From Erigeron canadensis (lineage: Eukaryota > Streptophyta > Magnoliopsida > Asterales > Asteraceae): a stretch of 64,000 nt of DNA. Numbering within the stretch: position 1 is the first letter of the stretch; the number at the start of each line of letters is the position of its first letter. Below, piece after piece: positions 20,811 to 33,470 of this stretch. Position numbers and translations under genes: made by a program. The notes under the pieces are model-generated. The model was given only the letters and a program-made list of their open reading frames with translations, ran no database searches and was not told where the DNA came from. The stretch spans positions 8,791,513 through 8,855,512 of the forward strand of contig NC_057762.1 of NCBI RefSeq assembly GCF_010389155.1, read 5' to 3'.

Positions 20811-21386
20811 ATGGCTGAAGGTATGAGTAATACAGGGGTAGTAGTTAGCTTTTATGGTGGCAGAGGTTACGGTTTTATCAAACCCGATGGAGCCGAGGAA
20901 AACCTGTTCGTTCACCATTCTGAGATCCAATCAGATGGTTATCGGACTCTTCGTGAAGGTCAGAAGGTTATGTTTTCGGTTGCTGAGATGGAAGACGGGC
21001 GTACAAAGGCTATCAAGGTCATCCCTGGTGAAAAATTGGACGTAAAGAAGTCCCGCAAGAAACGTAATGGCGGGGTATGTTATAACTGTGGCGGTGTTGG
21101 GCATCTTCGTAGAAACTGCAGCAGCGTCGTCAAGTGTGTAAAGTGTGGTGTGATGGGGCACAATGTAAGGGAATGTCCTATGAAAACAGGGCAAGTTGTT
21201 AGTTTTTATGGTCGCAGTGGTTACGGTTTTATCAGGCCCGATGGAGCCGCGGAAGACTTGTTCGTTCACCAATCTCAGATCCAAGTGGATGGTTACCGAA
21301 CTCTTCGTAAAGGTCAGGGGGTCATGTTTTTTGTTGCTGAGAAAGATGGGCGTATAATGGCTGTTAAGGTCCACCCCTGTAGTTGA
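20811..21386 (+). CDS. Gene E: CSD - two CCHC knuckles - CSD protein
   Basis: 191-residue paralogue with the same two-ended plan as D. CSD1 is at about 9-73 (RGYGFI 18-23, LFVHHS), the basic linker KKSRKKRN follows, knuckles at 90-103 (CYNCGGVGHLRRNC) and 109-122 (CVKCGVMGHNVREC), CSD2 at about 126-187 (SGYGFI 137-142, LFVHQS). The join CPMKTGQVVSFYG again resembles an N-terminus. The end differs from C and D: the DNA reads AAGGTCCACCCC where D has AAGGTCACCCC, so one extra C shifts the frame and the protein ends KVHPCS instead of KVTPVDKI, losing the last beta-strand edge. The start at 20811 gives MAEGMSNTG, shared with the family. Predicted nucleic-acid-binding protein. Confidence 0.87.
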   Translation: MAEGMSNTGVVVSFYGGRGYGFIKPDGAEENLFVHHSEIQSDGYRTLREGQKVMFSVAEMEDGRTKAIKVIPGEKLDVKKSRKKRNGGVCYNCGGVGHLRRNCSSVVKCVKCGVMGHNVRECPMKTGQVVSFYGRSGYGFIRPDGAAEDLFVHQSQIQVDGYRTLRKGQGVMFFVAEKDGRIMAVKVHPCS

Positions 21387-23590
21387 CAAAATATTGTAAC
21401 ACAAAAATCTACATTAGTGACCCTTGATTCGTACGTAGTATCTTATTAATTGTTTTTGTTCTTAATTTGATTTAATATATATGTGTGACAATCTTATGAA
21501 ATAATATTGTGGTATGATTTTGGCTATTGTTTATTGTCTCTTCAACATATGCAGATTTCTTGTTACATTGTCCAAACTATTCTTGATTGGAGATTGATAT
21601 CAGATTAATAACGTGTTAAACTTGTTGCAAATTCCAAACCTGATTTTCATCCGACCCATAACAGACCCAGTGTTCCATCCATAATACACAAATTCTTATT
21701 CGGTTCTTCTATCTTGTTTATCTTTCTTTTAGCTTTGCGGGTTAATAATTTGTTAGGGCCAAGTGTGGTTACTTTGTATTCAAGCTGTGTTTGAATGGGT
21801 TATATATCTTTTTCTTTATTAATTGCTGTTCGAGTTTGGATTTCCTGATACTTATAGTAGTTCCATATATCGAATTTGAATTCTATGTAACTTAGATAAT
21901 TTTTGATATTACCCTGTCGATATTCAGTGGACTTAGCCTGCTTTTTTTTCATATTCAAGTTGACTGTACGTGTAATTGGATTAACTTGGTATGCGGCAGC
22001 CACCATACACGATCTTTATATGTGACTCTATATACTGATTTTAGATTTAAGAGCTTAATTTGCAGCTAATGTATGGATCATCACCTAATCGTAATGTATA
22101 CAACCTGATTTTCATTAAAGCAAAGGTTTACCTTTTTCTGAAAGGTTTCTAATAATGATTTTTATCAAACGAAAAAGTTAAGGAGTAACCCCATCCCAAT
22201 GTCATATTGGATACCTATCATCCCTCTCTGTAAAGTTTATAATCCTGACTTGACATGATTTTGGCACCTTGAAAGATCATCAAACCCGCACCACTATAGT
22301 TTTCACATGTGAGCCAGGTCCCTTTGCTCGCAGACGAACCGTAGTCCAAAAATTGGCATTTTCTTGAAATAGAAACTGATGATTTTTCTAAAGGCATTCT
22401 ATCCTACTCGTATTAGATATTTATTCCTTTTGAGACCAAACTTTTATTAAAACCAATCTCTATTTTGATTAGAGCGTCGACAGACGCATTAATGATGTGA
22501 ATTATGCAATAATCAGGCCCAAAATGATTTTAGTAAACCACTAGCGTTGGCATTAAAAAGATGACATATCCAAAAAGAATTTACCGCTTTGCTAGATTTT
22601 TCTTGCACATTACCATCTCTATCAAGTAAAGTAGATGATTGAATCATGATATCATAAAGCTAGTTGATAGGAGATGGAAGAAACGTAAGCAGAAGTTAGT
22701 ACTGTAATATAATATATTGCCATAATTCGGGTAAAACAAATAAGATCAATTCTTGAGCATTGGATCATAAACTCTGATGTATTAAGATTATTAGAGCAAT
22801 ATTACAACAACAACAAGACTCAATCCCTGAGCGGGGTAAAGGGGTAAGTGAACCTCTACCCGAGAGTCTATTTTCATAAGGAGCTCCAGTCAAAAAGAAG
22901 TAAAAGTATGAAAGTGTAAAGGGTTTAGTTACCATATCTGTTGGTCGAAAATACTAACATAGGAAGATATACTTGCCTGATGTGTATCACCGGCCCGGCT
23001 ACATTTAAAGTAGGGAAGAATAGCAAAAATGTGGCCTAACATACTTTGACCCAAGTACGATAGCAACCACAATTTTAGTTGAAAGAAAAAGATTATCTTA
23101 TTCGTTTTATTTTAATAATACTTGTTTTATTTGAATTAAAACCTATGTTCATATTATAACGTACATAGCTGATCGACTGGATTGGGTACTGTTATTTTTG
23201 TCGAATACTATTAAAAATTTCGAATCACAAAAAAATCTATAACTAGTCGATCAATAGTTAAGCCTGTAGCAAAAGGTACAATAGTCAAGATTTGATCTGC
23301 AAATAGAAGAAAAAGAAGAAAAGTAGTAAAAAGGAGTCCTTCCACATCACTAACGCACTGCGTCGTATCAGCATACACGCATGTCATCATTCTTCAACTG
23401 CTATAAGTATCATCCAATCTCTACTCTTCAACATCCCCCCCTTCATTTTCTCACTCACAATATTCTTTCATTCTATCCATTCTCTTTGTTTCTTCAACTT
23501 CTGCTACTTCTTTAGTGAATGGTTCATTTTCAAATTGATCACCACTATCTATATAAGTTACATTCACATTTTCGATATATATATATATAT
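21387..23590. other. Intergenic sequence between gene E and the thaumatin-like gene
   Basis: The first 400 bases are the 3' flank shared with C and D ('ttcaacatatgcagatttcttg', 'ttcaagctgtgtttgaatggg'). Around 22800-22905 'acaacaacaacaa' followed by a G-rich 'gagcggggtaaaggggtaagtg' stretch looks like a tRNA-derived plant SINE read on the opposite strand. The last 190 bases look like the leader of the next gene, with TATAAGTA near 23401 and a pyrimidine-rich stretch. Confidence 0.45.
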
Positions 23591-24778
23591 ATGGGACGTC
23601 ACTCCAGTATTGTTCTTAGGTTTCTCCTTTTCTTCACTCTGAAAGGTAAAAATCAATGTTCGACGTATATGATTTTGTTTGGTATTGTTCCTAATTACTT
23701 CTTTATATGGGTTTTACATTTTGTAATATGTTTTAAGATAACGCACGGGTAATAATACTAGTTTTATATTACGTATTATATTGCAGGAGTTTTTGGGACC
23801 ACTTTCACATTTTCAAACAAGTGTGACTACACTGTCTGGCCCGGGATTCTGGGCACCCCTGCTCTTGAATCTACGGGATTCGAGCTCGGTAAGGGTAAAT
23901 CACATTCCTTACAAGCTCCACCAGGGTGGTCGGGCCGCTTCTGGGGAAGAACGGGGTGCAACTTTGATGGGACTGGCCACGGGTCGTGTGCCACAGGGGA
24001 TTGTGGGTCAGGACAAACAGAATGCAACGGGGCAGGAGCGGCCCCACCAGCCACCCTGGCAGAGTTTACTCTGGGGTCCGGGTCAGCTACCCAGGACTTT
24101 TATGATGTCAGCCTTGTTGACGGGTATAATATCCAGATGATTGTGGAAGTGAGTGGTGGGTCGGGTGATTGTTCGACTACAGGTTGTGTCGATGATTTGA
24201 ACCGACGTTGTCCAAGTGAGCTTAAGATGGCCGATGGTGGAGGGTGTAGGAGTGCATGTGAAACATTTGGTACACCCGAGTATTGTTGTAAAGGTGCCTT
24301 TGATTCGCCTGCGTCTTGTCACCCAACTCCTTACTCGGAACTGTTTAAATCGGCGTGTCCAAAGTCGTATAGCTACGCCTACGACGATGCCACGAGTACT
24401 TTCACGTGTGTAGCTGCTGATGAATATACCATCATATTTTGTCCCTCATTTCGAAGGTAAAAATATTTTCTATTTCATACAACATAACATAACGTTACAT
24501 CCTCTTAGTTATCTTTCTAATACGAGTAATAAACTTATAATAATAATATTATACTATTTGTATTGACTTTAGTCAACGATGATCTATATATTTACAGTGG
24601 AAGCATTAAAGCAAAAGCAAGCAATATGAGTGAAGATTCATTAGAGGCATTATTGGATTTGTATGCACGTCTTGCTTCTGGCTCAGGGGATTCAAATGCA
24701 GTCACAATAATTAGTCCTTGTTTATTTATTGCGTTGGCTATCTATGTAGTATTACTTTTGCATACATCATTTTTATAA
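23591..24778 (+). CDS. Thaumatin-like protein (PR-5 family) with hydrophobic C-terminal tail
   Basis: Three exons: 23591-23645, 23787-24456 and 24598-24778, giving 301 residues. The first exon encodes a signal peptide (SIVLRFLLFFTLK). The mature part has the thaumatin signature GHGSCATGDCGSGQTEC, a cysteine-rich core typical of the 16-Cys class, and TPEYCCKGAF with YSYAYDD and YTIIFCPS near the end. Joining exon 2 at CGAAG to the acceptor at 24597 continues the frame as RSGSIKAKA, then a linker and the hydrophobic end SPCLFIALAIYVVLLLHTSF, which suggests a membrane or GPI-anchored form. If the second intron is retained, translation stops at 24460 and gives a soluble protein. PR-5 proteins act in the apoplast in defence and stress. 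A short TA repeat abuts the start codon. Confidence 0.88.
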
Positions 24779-25431
24779 TTTTATAATTGATTACTAGTCT
24801 AGAATCATCAGAGTCAATTAATTTCAATGTTATGTTTACTTGTACATTAATATGAATCAGAAGTTAATTATATATTTTAATAAGAGTGCACACTGCATGC
24901 ATGATAGAGGGTGAGAGGGTTCATGAATCTTAAGAGTTAAGAGTTTGAGGTAAAGAGTAAACATATACAGTAGTGTGTGATTGTGTATACAGATATAAAG
25001 CAATTGAATTGCATCTTAGCAGTAAAATATATAATGTACCAATACATAATATGTCCAAGTTTAAGTATATAAAATATCCAATTAGCTTTTGTAAATACCT
25101 TTGCAAGTTGCTAATTATCTGCTACGCACTGGCAAAAAAATATACAGTAATTAATAAAAAGAAATAAAGAAAAAGAAAGAAAAAATTGAAAGCAAAAAGA
25201 TCCATATCCTTAATTAAAGCATCGCCATCCGGTTAACAGCAACCAAATCAAAATATATAAAGGCTCTTACTTTAACAACTGAAACCACTTTTGGGACTTC
25301 CACAATACGATGAATATTTACCTAATTAAAGGAATAAAAAGAAACTGTTAGTCTCATTTGGGACTTCGATTTTCTGATAGTAATTAACTAATGATGGGAT
25401 ATGATTATTAGAAAAAAATATGCTAGTTTTA
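24779..25431. other. 3' flank of the thaumatin-like gene
   Basis: AT-rich, no gene recognised; the frame at 24973-25167 lacks any familiar features. Confidence 0.5.
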
Positions 25432-25602
25432 TAGGGAAAGGTTAGGGAAAACATGCAGTACCTATCTTAGGTAAAACATGGGATTATGTAAAATTCAAAG
25501 GGGTTATGTATGTTTATCAAATTCAAAGGTTTAATTTGTAACTTTTTTTAATGTGATGATACTTAAGCTTAGATAAATTCTACAGTACGGATCATTTCCC
25601 TA
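25432..25602. mobile_element. hAT-like MITE, copy 1 (about 171 bp)
   Basis: Runs from TAGGGAAAGGTTAGG to GATCATTTCCC(TA), short inverted ends, and matches 40288-40459 along its length ('cagtacctatcttaggtaaa', 'taagcttagataaa'). Flanks TAGTTTTA and TAGTTCTA are an 8-bp duplication with one mismatch. Confidence 0.6.
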
Positions 25603-25773
25603 GTTCTATATGGGTTAGATTTTTTTGAGAGTATTAACTACCCAATTTAGAATTTGATGAAACTAGAATAATCTAAATTTCATTTTATCTTTGCGGAACT
25701 CAAATTTCATTACCTAGTTTGCAAGAAAATGAAATTTAAAATATTTCGAATTCTATTATAGGATGAAATTTAA

Positions 25774-26748
25774 GGGGGCGTTTGGTTTATAGAATGTTTT
25801 CAAAGGATTTGGAACTTATCAAATGAATTGAAATTTTAAAAGAATTGGAATCTGAAAGTTTTAAAATATGTTGTGTTTTTGGTTGACAGAATTCATTTAA
25901 ATGAATTGAAATTTAAATATAACAAATGACCAAATTACCCTTTATTAAATATTTACAAGTTTATTCTTTATTTAATAACATAATATAATTGGATAGAAAT
26001 AATAAAAGAAAAAATAAATAACAGATAATTTGATCGATCCATCATGTATACCAAAAACAAAAAGTCATAATTTACTTTTCCTCAAAAACTTTTTTACTTC
26101 ACCTGAACATATCTTTCACCTCCATATTAATTTCCCCATCTTTTCTCACTTTAGAATCACTATTGTTTTTCCAATCCACAAACTCTTTAATCGATATATA
26201 CCGATTTCATTTTCCAATCCACAAAGATGATTAACAAGCATACTATTGTTTAACACAAAAAAAACCCTTCGAGTTTCAATAGGGATGCCGTAAATCTTAA
26301 GCAACGGTGACGGCCAGAAAAGCAAGGGCCGCAGGTAGGTCGTTGGTTATCAAATCTCTCTCTTTAAGGTAACCATCGTTGGTTGGTAGATCTGGTGCGT
26401 TTTGTTGAGCTTCACTGTTTTTCAACGAGAGTTGTTGGGGGTGGTGCCTCAGTGAATGTAATGCGATGGTGACGATGGTGTGAGTTCGCCGGAAAGATGA
26501 TGACGAAAGTGAAAGTGATGATCGGTAGTGATGAGAGGAAGGGTGTTTTGGTCTATATTGTGAATTTCAAAGGAATTCAAAACATTCCATCACATATATG
26601 AAGGAATTCCAAATTCTGCATTTAAAGGATTTTAAAGGAATGTTTTAGATTCAAATTCCTTATATAATCCAACAAAACAAGGTAAGGAATGTAATTTGAA
26701 TTCCAATTCCATTGAATTTTTTTGAATTCCTATCAACCAAACAACCCC
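25774..26748. mobile_element. Long Tourist-like non-autonomous element (975 bp)
   Basis: Ends GGGGGCGTTTGGTTTATAGA and ATCAACCAAACAACCCC are inverted repeats, flanked on both sides by TAA (25771-25773, 26749-26751), fitting PIF/Harbinger. Terminal 150 bp on each side are complementary 'ggaattcaaattcc' style sequence; the middle (about 26030-26530) is unrelated and non-coding as far as can be seen. Confidence 0.65.
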
Positions 26749-26921
26749 TAAGATTTCTAAAATGCAAGAAAAGTTTGAAGTTCCGTTGAAATTCTACTCT
26801 TGATAAAATTATATCTTTTGATAATTATTATTTGATTATTAAGACTATTGAAATTATTATTACAATATAATTTAAAACTATACTTATCAACTATTGTTAT
26901 AATTATTATTGCCTCAAGTAT

Positions 26922-27187
26922 AGTGCTCCTTCTGTCCCACAAAATCTGTCCACTTTTAAAATTTCAAAGTCAAACTTTAACAACTTTAACCATAAATACC
27001 TTTTATTCGTGTTATATAATAGTTGATGAAAGTTATTACAATAGAAGACACATCTAAAACATATATAATTCATATAACTTTGATCAATTATTATAAAACA
27101 CAAAAAAAAAAAAATTTATGGTCAAAGTTCGTAAAATTTGTTTTTAAAAATTTAAAAGCGGACAAATTTAGTGATCAGACGGTTGAG
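26922..27187. mobile_element. Stowaway-like MITE, diverged
   Basis: Left end ATAGTGCTCCTTCTGTCCC, right end on the opposite strand ATACTCAACCGTCTGATCAC, with 'tctgtcc' near both. Internal 'aaagtcaaactttaac' is complementary to 'ttatggtcaaagttcg'. TA at both ends. More decayed than the copy at 17538. Confidence 0.5.
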
Positions 27188-30100
27188 TATGACTCAATAA
27201 AAGGCATGGTTAAGGAAGAGCAAATGCACCGATTGACATTAGAATCGATAGAATCCTGAGCATCCATTGTACTATGGAGAGCTATATCCACACTCTTTAC
27301 AATCAGCAGAAATATTTTTTTATGTGTCTAGAGTGTTAATTTGTCAACTCAAGCCATGGTATTAAGTTAGTTTAATCCACCTGTGTGAAAAAAAAAAGTC
27401 TAAGAAACGGCCAATACTGAGAGTAATATATACTTAACCAACATACATCATAGCCAAAGACTCAACTTTCTACAAATAATATAAAATGGACTCTAAATTT
27501 TTGAGTCATACTAAATACAGTATATAGTTAGATACTATACTTGAGGCATAGTGGCTAAATCCATATCTCGTTAGTTTTTGTCAACAGGAGCATCATCATC
27601 TTCCACTAGTGGATAAATCATCCAATCAATAGGCTCCTTTGGTATGCAAATTGCAAAACAAACCTTCACAAGGGCCCTCTGCCTCTTCAACAAGCCTTTA
27701 AAATAACAAGGACTTTGTGGAATTACATAGAGATGACAAAGAAGGTCAAGATAAACTAAAAAAAACAAAAGAAAATTGAGTGCAAAAAGCAATGGTGATG
27801 AGTGATTGCATGTGCATATCTCCATGCATTTGCTTATTATAAATTTGCATCCTCTATACAATAAAGTGTATCCTGATATCAACTTTCCTTTTTAAAATCA
27901 CCTCATCATATGGCCACCTACGGTCTACCAGATATAGAAAAAATGCATGAACACATCCATAAAAAGGGTGAAAGCCCTAGTCAGCATAAGATATGGTCGA
28001 CATGGAAATAATACATCTATATCTATCAGACAAGAAATCAAAATCATGAGAATGTGGCCCATTATCTCAAAATGTTTGGTAGTTAGATAAGGTCCTGTTG
28101 TCAAACTATCGGCGGTTGTGATGACGTGTGTTTGGGCAAGTGTCAACGTTAAGCAATAGAATGTTTGTTGTCGGATAAAAATTTTTGATAGTGTGTCATG
28201 TACGTGTTGGTCTCTCGATATCGATTCACTTCACTTCGCAATCGCTTACTAGGCTAACTAAGATGGTGTCCTATATACGCCATTTTTTTATGACAACCTT
28301 ACGATGATGTGGATAATATTTGATATAGACTTAAATGAGATATACACAAATTGAACCTGATTACTTCACATGAAATGCCAAAAACAATTATTTTAATTAT
28401 CACTGATTCAATGAACTGAATACCGATAATCAAGGTGATTTTCATTCACATACAGATTTTGTGGTCTGGGGAAAAAATTGAAATTTCATATATAGTGTTC
28501 CAGCATCACAATGGAAGCGTAAAATAGACCCAAAATTCAGATGGGCCTAAAAAGACAAACACACTGAAAACTAGCAGGCAAACAAAATCTAACAAACTTA
28601 AATAAAAACATAAAAATGCATATAACTCATAAAATTCAGAGTTTCTTCGGGATCTAGCCACAGCGTTTGCCTTGTTCCAGGCTTCGGCTTCAGGTGTGAT
28701 ATATAGCCACGTAACCCAAATTATTCTGATTTTAGTAAAGCCCTTTACTCATACTGTTTTGGGCCTCCAGAAAAAAAGGGTTTGTTCCTCCACGCTTTGG
28801 CCCGTATCAAAAAAATAAACAATTATTATTTCTATCTTTTTTTCGACTGGTGCAAATCGAATATACGGAAGATCTAAACTATGTTGTCTTTACCGGGTTC
28901 ACGCTAGAGCCCCTCGCCAATACCTAGTAGGGGGAAAAACCACCTAATAGTCCGCCCAAAAGCACGACAACATATTAGGGGAAAACTTCGCCCTCAAACT
29001 CAAAGTTCCGTCTCCCCAAACTCAAACCCTCACATAGGGACTTCCTTACCACTGGACAAACATTGTCCAAAAGTCTATACATTAATTATATGAAACAGTA
29101 CACGTAATACTATAAATATTATGTTTCAATTCCATTTTTGCATCAACTGTTTTGAGACCCCCAATTACCAAGTTTTGTCACCAGTTTCGGTTTACTGAAA
29201 CTCGATTGGGACTACAGAGCCGACTCTAAATAACAGCTGAAGTGAACATAAGATTGGTGTACGATTTGATACCAGAATTACCTCAAACATCAAACAACTT
29301 TGATCTCAGGATGCTAGCTATGGCTCCTACAGTTCGTGCTGTGTCATTGTGAAGGAATAATATGATTGTTTACTTTTATCCTATGATGATGCAGACGGAA
29401 ATTTAAGATAATTAATTGATTCCGTTGATTCAAAGAAACCCGGAAAACAATTCTTCAAATTATCGTTGACTCAGATTGAATACCGATAATCTGGATTCTC
29501 ACACTAAACACACATTGTGAATAGGAAAAAAATGAATTTTTGATTTATCATAAACTGATCATTTCCCCATGTCCAGATACATATAAATAAAGCTGCAAAT
29601 TTCGAATGGGCCCTAAAATACAAGTGGGCCGAAAGTTATAACCAAAAGAAAGTCAAAAAAAAACCGAAAAACATACAAAATGGTCCAAAACTCATAGAAA
29701 AAGGCCATTTCGGGGCTCGAAGGTCGACTGGCGGTTTGCAGCTTGATGCGTCTCGTTTCTGCGGTCGTTTTGACTGGTCACACGCCCAAAACGGAGCCTT
29801 CTAGCAAAAGTTATGCCCATTTTTGTGGTGGCCTCTTTTTGTCTTGATTTTCTATAAACAAAAAGGTCTGGTCTTCAATGGTTGCCCTGTGTCTGCATCA
29901 TATGAAAACCTATAGGGTATATTTGAAGCCTCCAGTTCTTGTATCTCACGAGTATTGTTTGTTCTAAAAGTTGGGCCACCACTGAATCCTTTTTGGCACA
30001 GCTATTGTTTGTTATAAGTATCACTTATCAATTTGTTTAGCTTTTAGATAAGACGTTTAATCATATTCACATAATTAATGTTATCTATATAAGAAATCTT

Positions 30101-31268
30101 TTTCTTTTTCGTACATACGATATTTTTTGCAATTGCTCAAGTAAATATCCTACAAATCAACATTCATACTTTACTTACCAAGTTATCTTCCACTACAGAT
30201 TCATCCAATTAGGCTCATCATCTTTGGGACTGAAAAATATGGCTTCAGGGATGATATTCTGTCCTCTTCAACAACTATCTTATAGTACGAACATGACCTT
30301 TACGAAATCATATTAAAAAGTACTGCAAACTGACAAAGAAAGTTGAAAGATAAATTAAGATAATCAAAAATGGAGAAAAGGTTGCAATAAAGCATGTGAT
30401 GAGTGCTTGCAGCAAGTAGCATAAACTATATGCATATCTCCATTAATTAAATCTTATACAACTACACTTCCTCTCAATGTATAGTAACTACTTTTGAAGT
30501 TTATATAGTCAAACGAAATGTTTTAAAATTTAAAATTTGTAAATAATTAAATGATGTCATTAAACTTTAAGCATGTGAAGCTGTATAAAGAGTAAGGATA
30601 GACTACAAAAAAGGTGATGATAAGCAAGATAAATAAAAGCATATTCATTTTTAAGATAAAGGGTCCCATTTGACATCTAGAGTCTAGACATACATGAAAG
30701 ATATGAAAGTGGTTTTCTTTTTCGACTTTCATATCGATATCTCGATATAAAAAACTTTTCTTCGGAAACGCAACTTGTCTAGTCTGTGATAAGTACCGAA
30801 GAGAATGTACCTTAATCCATACTCTATCTTAATCCATCAATCTTTCACTTTACTTTGTAGACAATCTACTAAATGCTCTCTGCATCCATGATGTTCCAAA
30901 AGTTAACCCGGCATCTGAGAGAGCTAATAGGAATCAATCTCTACATGACCGATGACTTGGTCTCCTTCTCTGCTATTGAACAAAACAGATCTTGTATGCC
31001 CAAATTAGAACTATAAATTATTTCAAATGATGTTTGAAAGCAATCACATACTTGTAAAAACTGAACCTACTAGAAAATAAACACAGTAATTTTCTTGGGA
31101 CACTTAAGAAAGTGATGTTAGCAAAGTCTCGTGGGGGATAGAGGAGGTACATAAAAATATTAATATTACCATTTTGAACATACTATGACAGACAAGCCAA
31201 TAGAGCTAACAAAAGCAGAAATTTGATTAATTTTTTTACAATGTTGCAGGCTCAAATAAGATACAAGT
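27188..31268. other. Long non-coding stretch with a duplicated unknown segment
   Basis: No gene model is supported. A minus-strand frame at 27571-27882 ends ...KEPIDWMIYPLVEDDDAPVDKN, and a similar but stop-containing piece lies at 30190-30300; their downstream flanks (27725-27860 and 30330-30470) also match loosely ('gtgatgagtg', 'atgcatatctcca'). These look like two decayed copies of one 3' exon. A 28850-29085 segment with 'aggggaaaacttcgccctcaa' may be a SINE-like repeat. 28380-28640 and 29440-29700 share short text ('gaataccgataatc', 'gggcc' tracts) as in old LTR flanks. All weak. Confidence 0.4.
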
Positions 31269-32094
31269 CTACCGAAACAAAAACCCATGAGAAGATAATG
31301 CAATCTCAAATGCTTCCATTCTTGCGCCTCGGGAAAACCCATTCCGATCATAAGATGAGATTTCATCAATTCCCAGATCGGTACACGTCTTTACAAGCTC
31401 TTCACCAACGCGTTGTGCTGCTCGCTAAATATTTTCACATTTGCAGGGAATTTTAAAACAGGAATCTTTATAGTGTATATACAAAAATTTGATATTGGAA
31501 ATACTAAGATACTTACAATGGTTGTACATGTAGGGCTATCACGGACTGATTGCTGCAGAGTGCTGCCATAAAATAAGCACTTCTTGTTCTGATCATCAAC
31601 AAGCATAGCATACAACTGCTTTTCTGAACAGAATACCGAAAGCCTTGGTTTCTTCTGTGTACCATTGTACTAGTCAACCAAACACAAAGTCATTGTCAAT
31701 GTTAACTCAACGAAATTGAGAATATGGATCGTGTTTAGATACTAATAAAATTCCACAATTTAGCCCAACTAAAAATAAATTTTCATCTTTGTTCAACAAA
31801 TGTGCGTAAAACAAATTTCACCTTTTTTTGTAATCTTCTATTCCGAACTTTTGGACTTTCTACCCTCGTTCTAGCTCTTGCTTCAATCACCATCGGCTTT
31901 ATACGAACAACTTTAAAAAAAAAAAGTAACACAATTAGCATCCAACTGTCAAGACTCAAGACATACTACTTGATTTATTAATGCACGTAACTTAACTTAC
32001 TTGTACTATGAATCGGAATTATTTTCAAACAACTTTCGCCAAATATATCACATTTCTTGAACTGCAGAGGCACAGTTAATGCCCTAATCGCCAT
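31269..32094 (-). CDS. Ribosomal protein uL18 (L18p/L5e) family, probably organellar
   Basis: Four exons on the minus strand: 32094-32001, 31910-31822, 31669-31517 and 31424-31269; all joins keep frame and have GT/AG ends, giving 163 residues. Residues 1-31 (MAIRALTVPLQFKK...) look like a targeting leader poor in acidic residues. The conserved part begins RIKPMVIEARARTRVESPKVRNRRLQKK, then KKPRLSVFCSEKQLYAMLVDD and KKCLFYGSTL, and ends RVGEELVKTC, EISSYDRNGFSRGARMEAFE, SSHGFLFR. The F/Y-DR-x-G-F block and GxRMEAFE helix are uL18 hallmarks. The family binds 5S rRNA in the large subunit; this copy is closest in style to the small plant L18p/L5e proteins predicted to be plastid or mitochondrial. 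Compartment is inference. Confidence 0.85.
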
Positions 32095-33470
32095 ATATTT
32101 ATATAATAAAAAGCTCACCTGTAAAAGTACAATGAAAATAACGCTTGTGGTGAACTAATAAGTCCTAGCATGTTCATTGAGGCATTTCGTCGAACAGGTT
32201 GGAGGATATATATATATGTTTAATAAAGTTTGACTTCATTGTATACTTCCATGGTAAATTTTATTTAATTATGCATATTATCTATAATAACGAATAGATT
32301 GAATAAAAATAAAAAATTATTAGGAGAGTCGAGAGTACCTGGTCTGTAAGCTAAACCCAAAACTAAATTTGGTCGGTCGGGTCTAATCGGAATTTATCGG
32401 GTTGAAAGAAAGTTAATTCCCGTTCAAAAAAAAAAGAAAGTTAAATTACAACTTCGGTCCCTAGATCTTTTAGAATAGTATAGAATTAGTCCAAAAATTT
32501 TAAATTTTAGTTTGTTTCGCCAATGACGTATAACTCGATTGACAAAATGAAGATAATGGATTTGAGATTTTCAAGATGGGTTTTATCGCAATGGGTCGTT
32601 TTTAGAGGTTTCGTTAGGGGAAGGGTTTAGTGCCAAAAATTGGTAAATTTGGCACTACAACCAAAAAATTGTTACAAAGTACACTCCCAACATTCGCATA
32701 CATCAGCCTAGTTTGGCCGATATATATAGCCGATGCAAAGTGTCAACACTTGCCGATGAATAAGGTATCAAAGAGCCGATACAAAGTGTCAACTGCACCC
32801 TTAACCCTTGGAAACTTATGGTTTTGATAGATTTTGACTACCAGAGTGTTGTCTATCACTCACTTATTTGTGAGCTTTGAAATGCCTTTTTTTATTTGAT
32901 TACCCGAACGTTAAAAGATATACTCGTACTATATTTGAAGAAAAAAGAAAAAGATTTCTTTTCAACGGTTGATCCTCTTCGCATAACTTTTTCAAAAGAG
33001 AATTAATTGAAATCTTAATAAAAGATTTTTCTTTAGATTTACTATTACTTTTTATATGTTGGGTCATATCCATCTTTTTGAGAAAGGCACAAGTTCCTTT
33101 TAGTCTTTATATTCACATTTTGCCGAAATCAAATCAAATAATAGTATTAAAATTTGTGATAATTAAAACTTGTAGCGGCAAAAACTGTAGCCTTCAATTG
33201 TACATTTTTCTAAATTTGACCAATCATTGTGCTTGCGATTTGTAAGCAGAACTCTTTGAACTACAAAAAAGCTACATTTATACCAAAACTAAAAATTCGT
33301 ACATATTTTCCTAAATTCACGTTACTTCTGCAATGTTTGATGAGAAGCAGACGCTTTCCTCAAGCGTTAAGTCGTTAACAGGTGCAGCTTGCAAACATAT
33401 TGAGCTTGTGGTACCGCCTCCATAATCCTCTTTCATGTGCATCTGATTCATGAACACTGAAAAACTTTAC
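32095..33470. other. Intergenic sequence between uL18 and the methyltransferase gene
   Basis: No gene recognised. Near 32700-32800 the phrases 'gccgat' and 'caaagtgtcaac' recur twice, a small local duplication. The two flanking genes lie on the same (minus) strand, so this holds the uL18 promoter and the 3' end of the methyltransferase gene. Confidence 0.5.

Noticed and set aside
23827..24322. Minus-strand frames across the thaumatin-like exon
   Set aside because: Antisense to a well-supported exon; Pro/Thr-rich text is an artefact of the GC-richer coding sequence.
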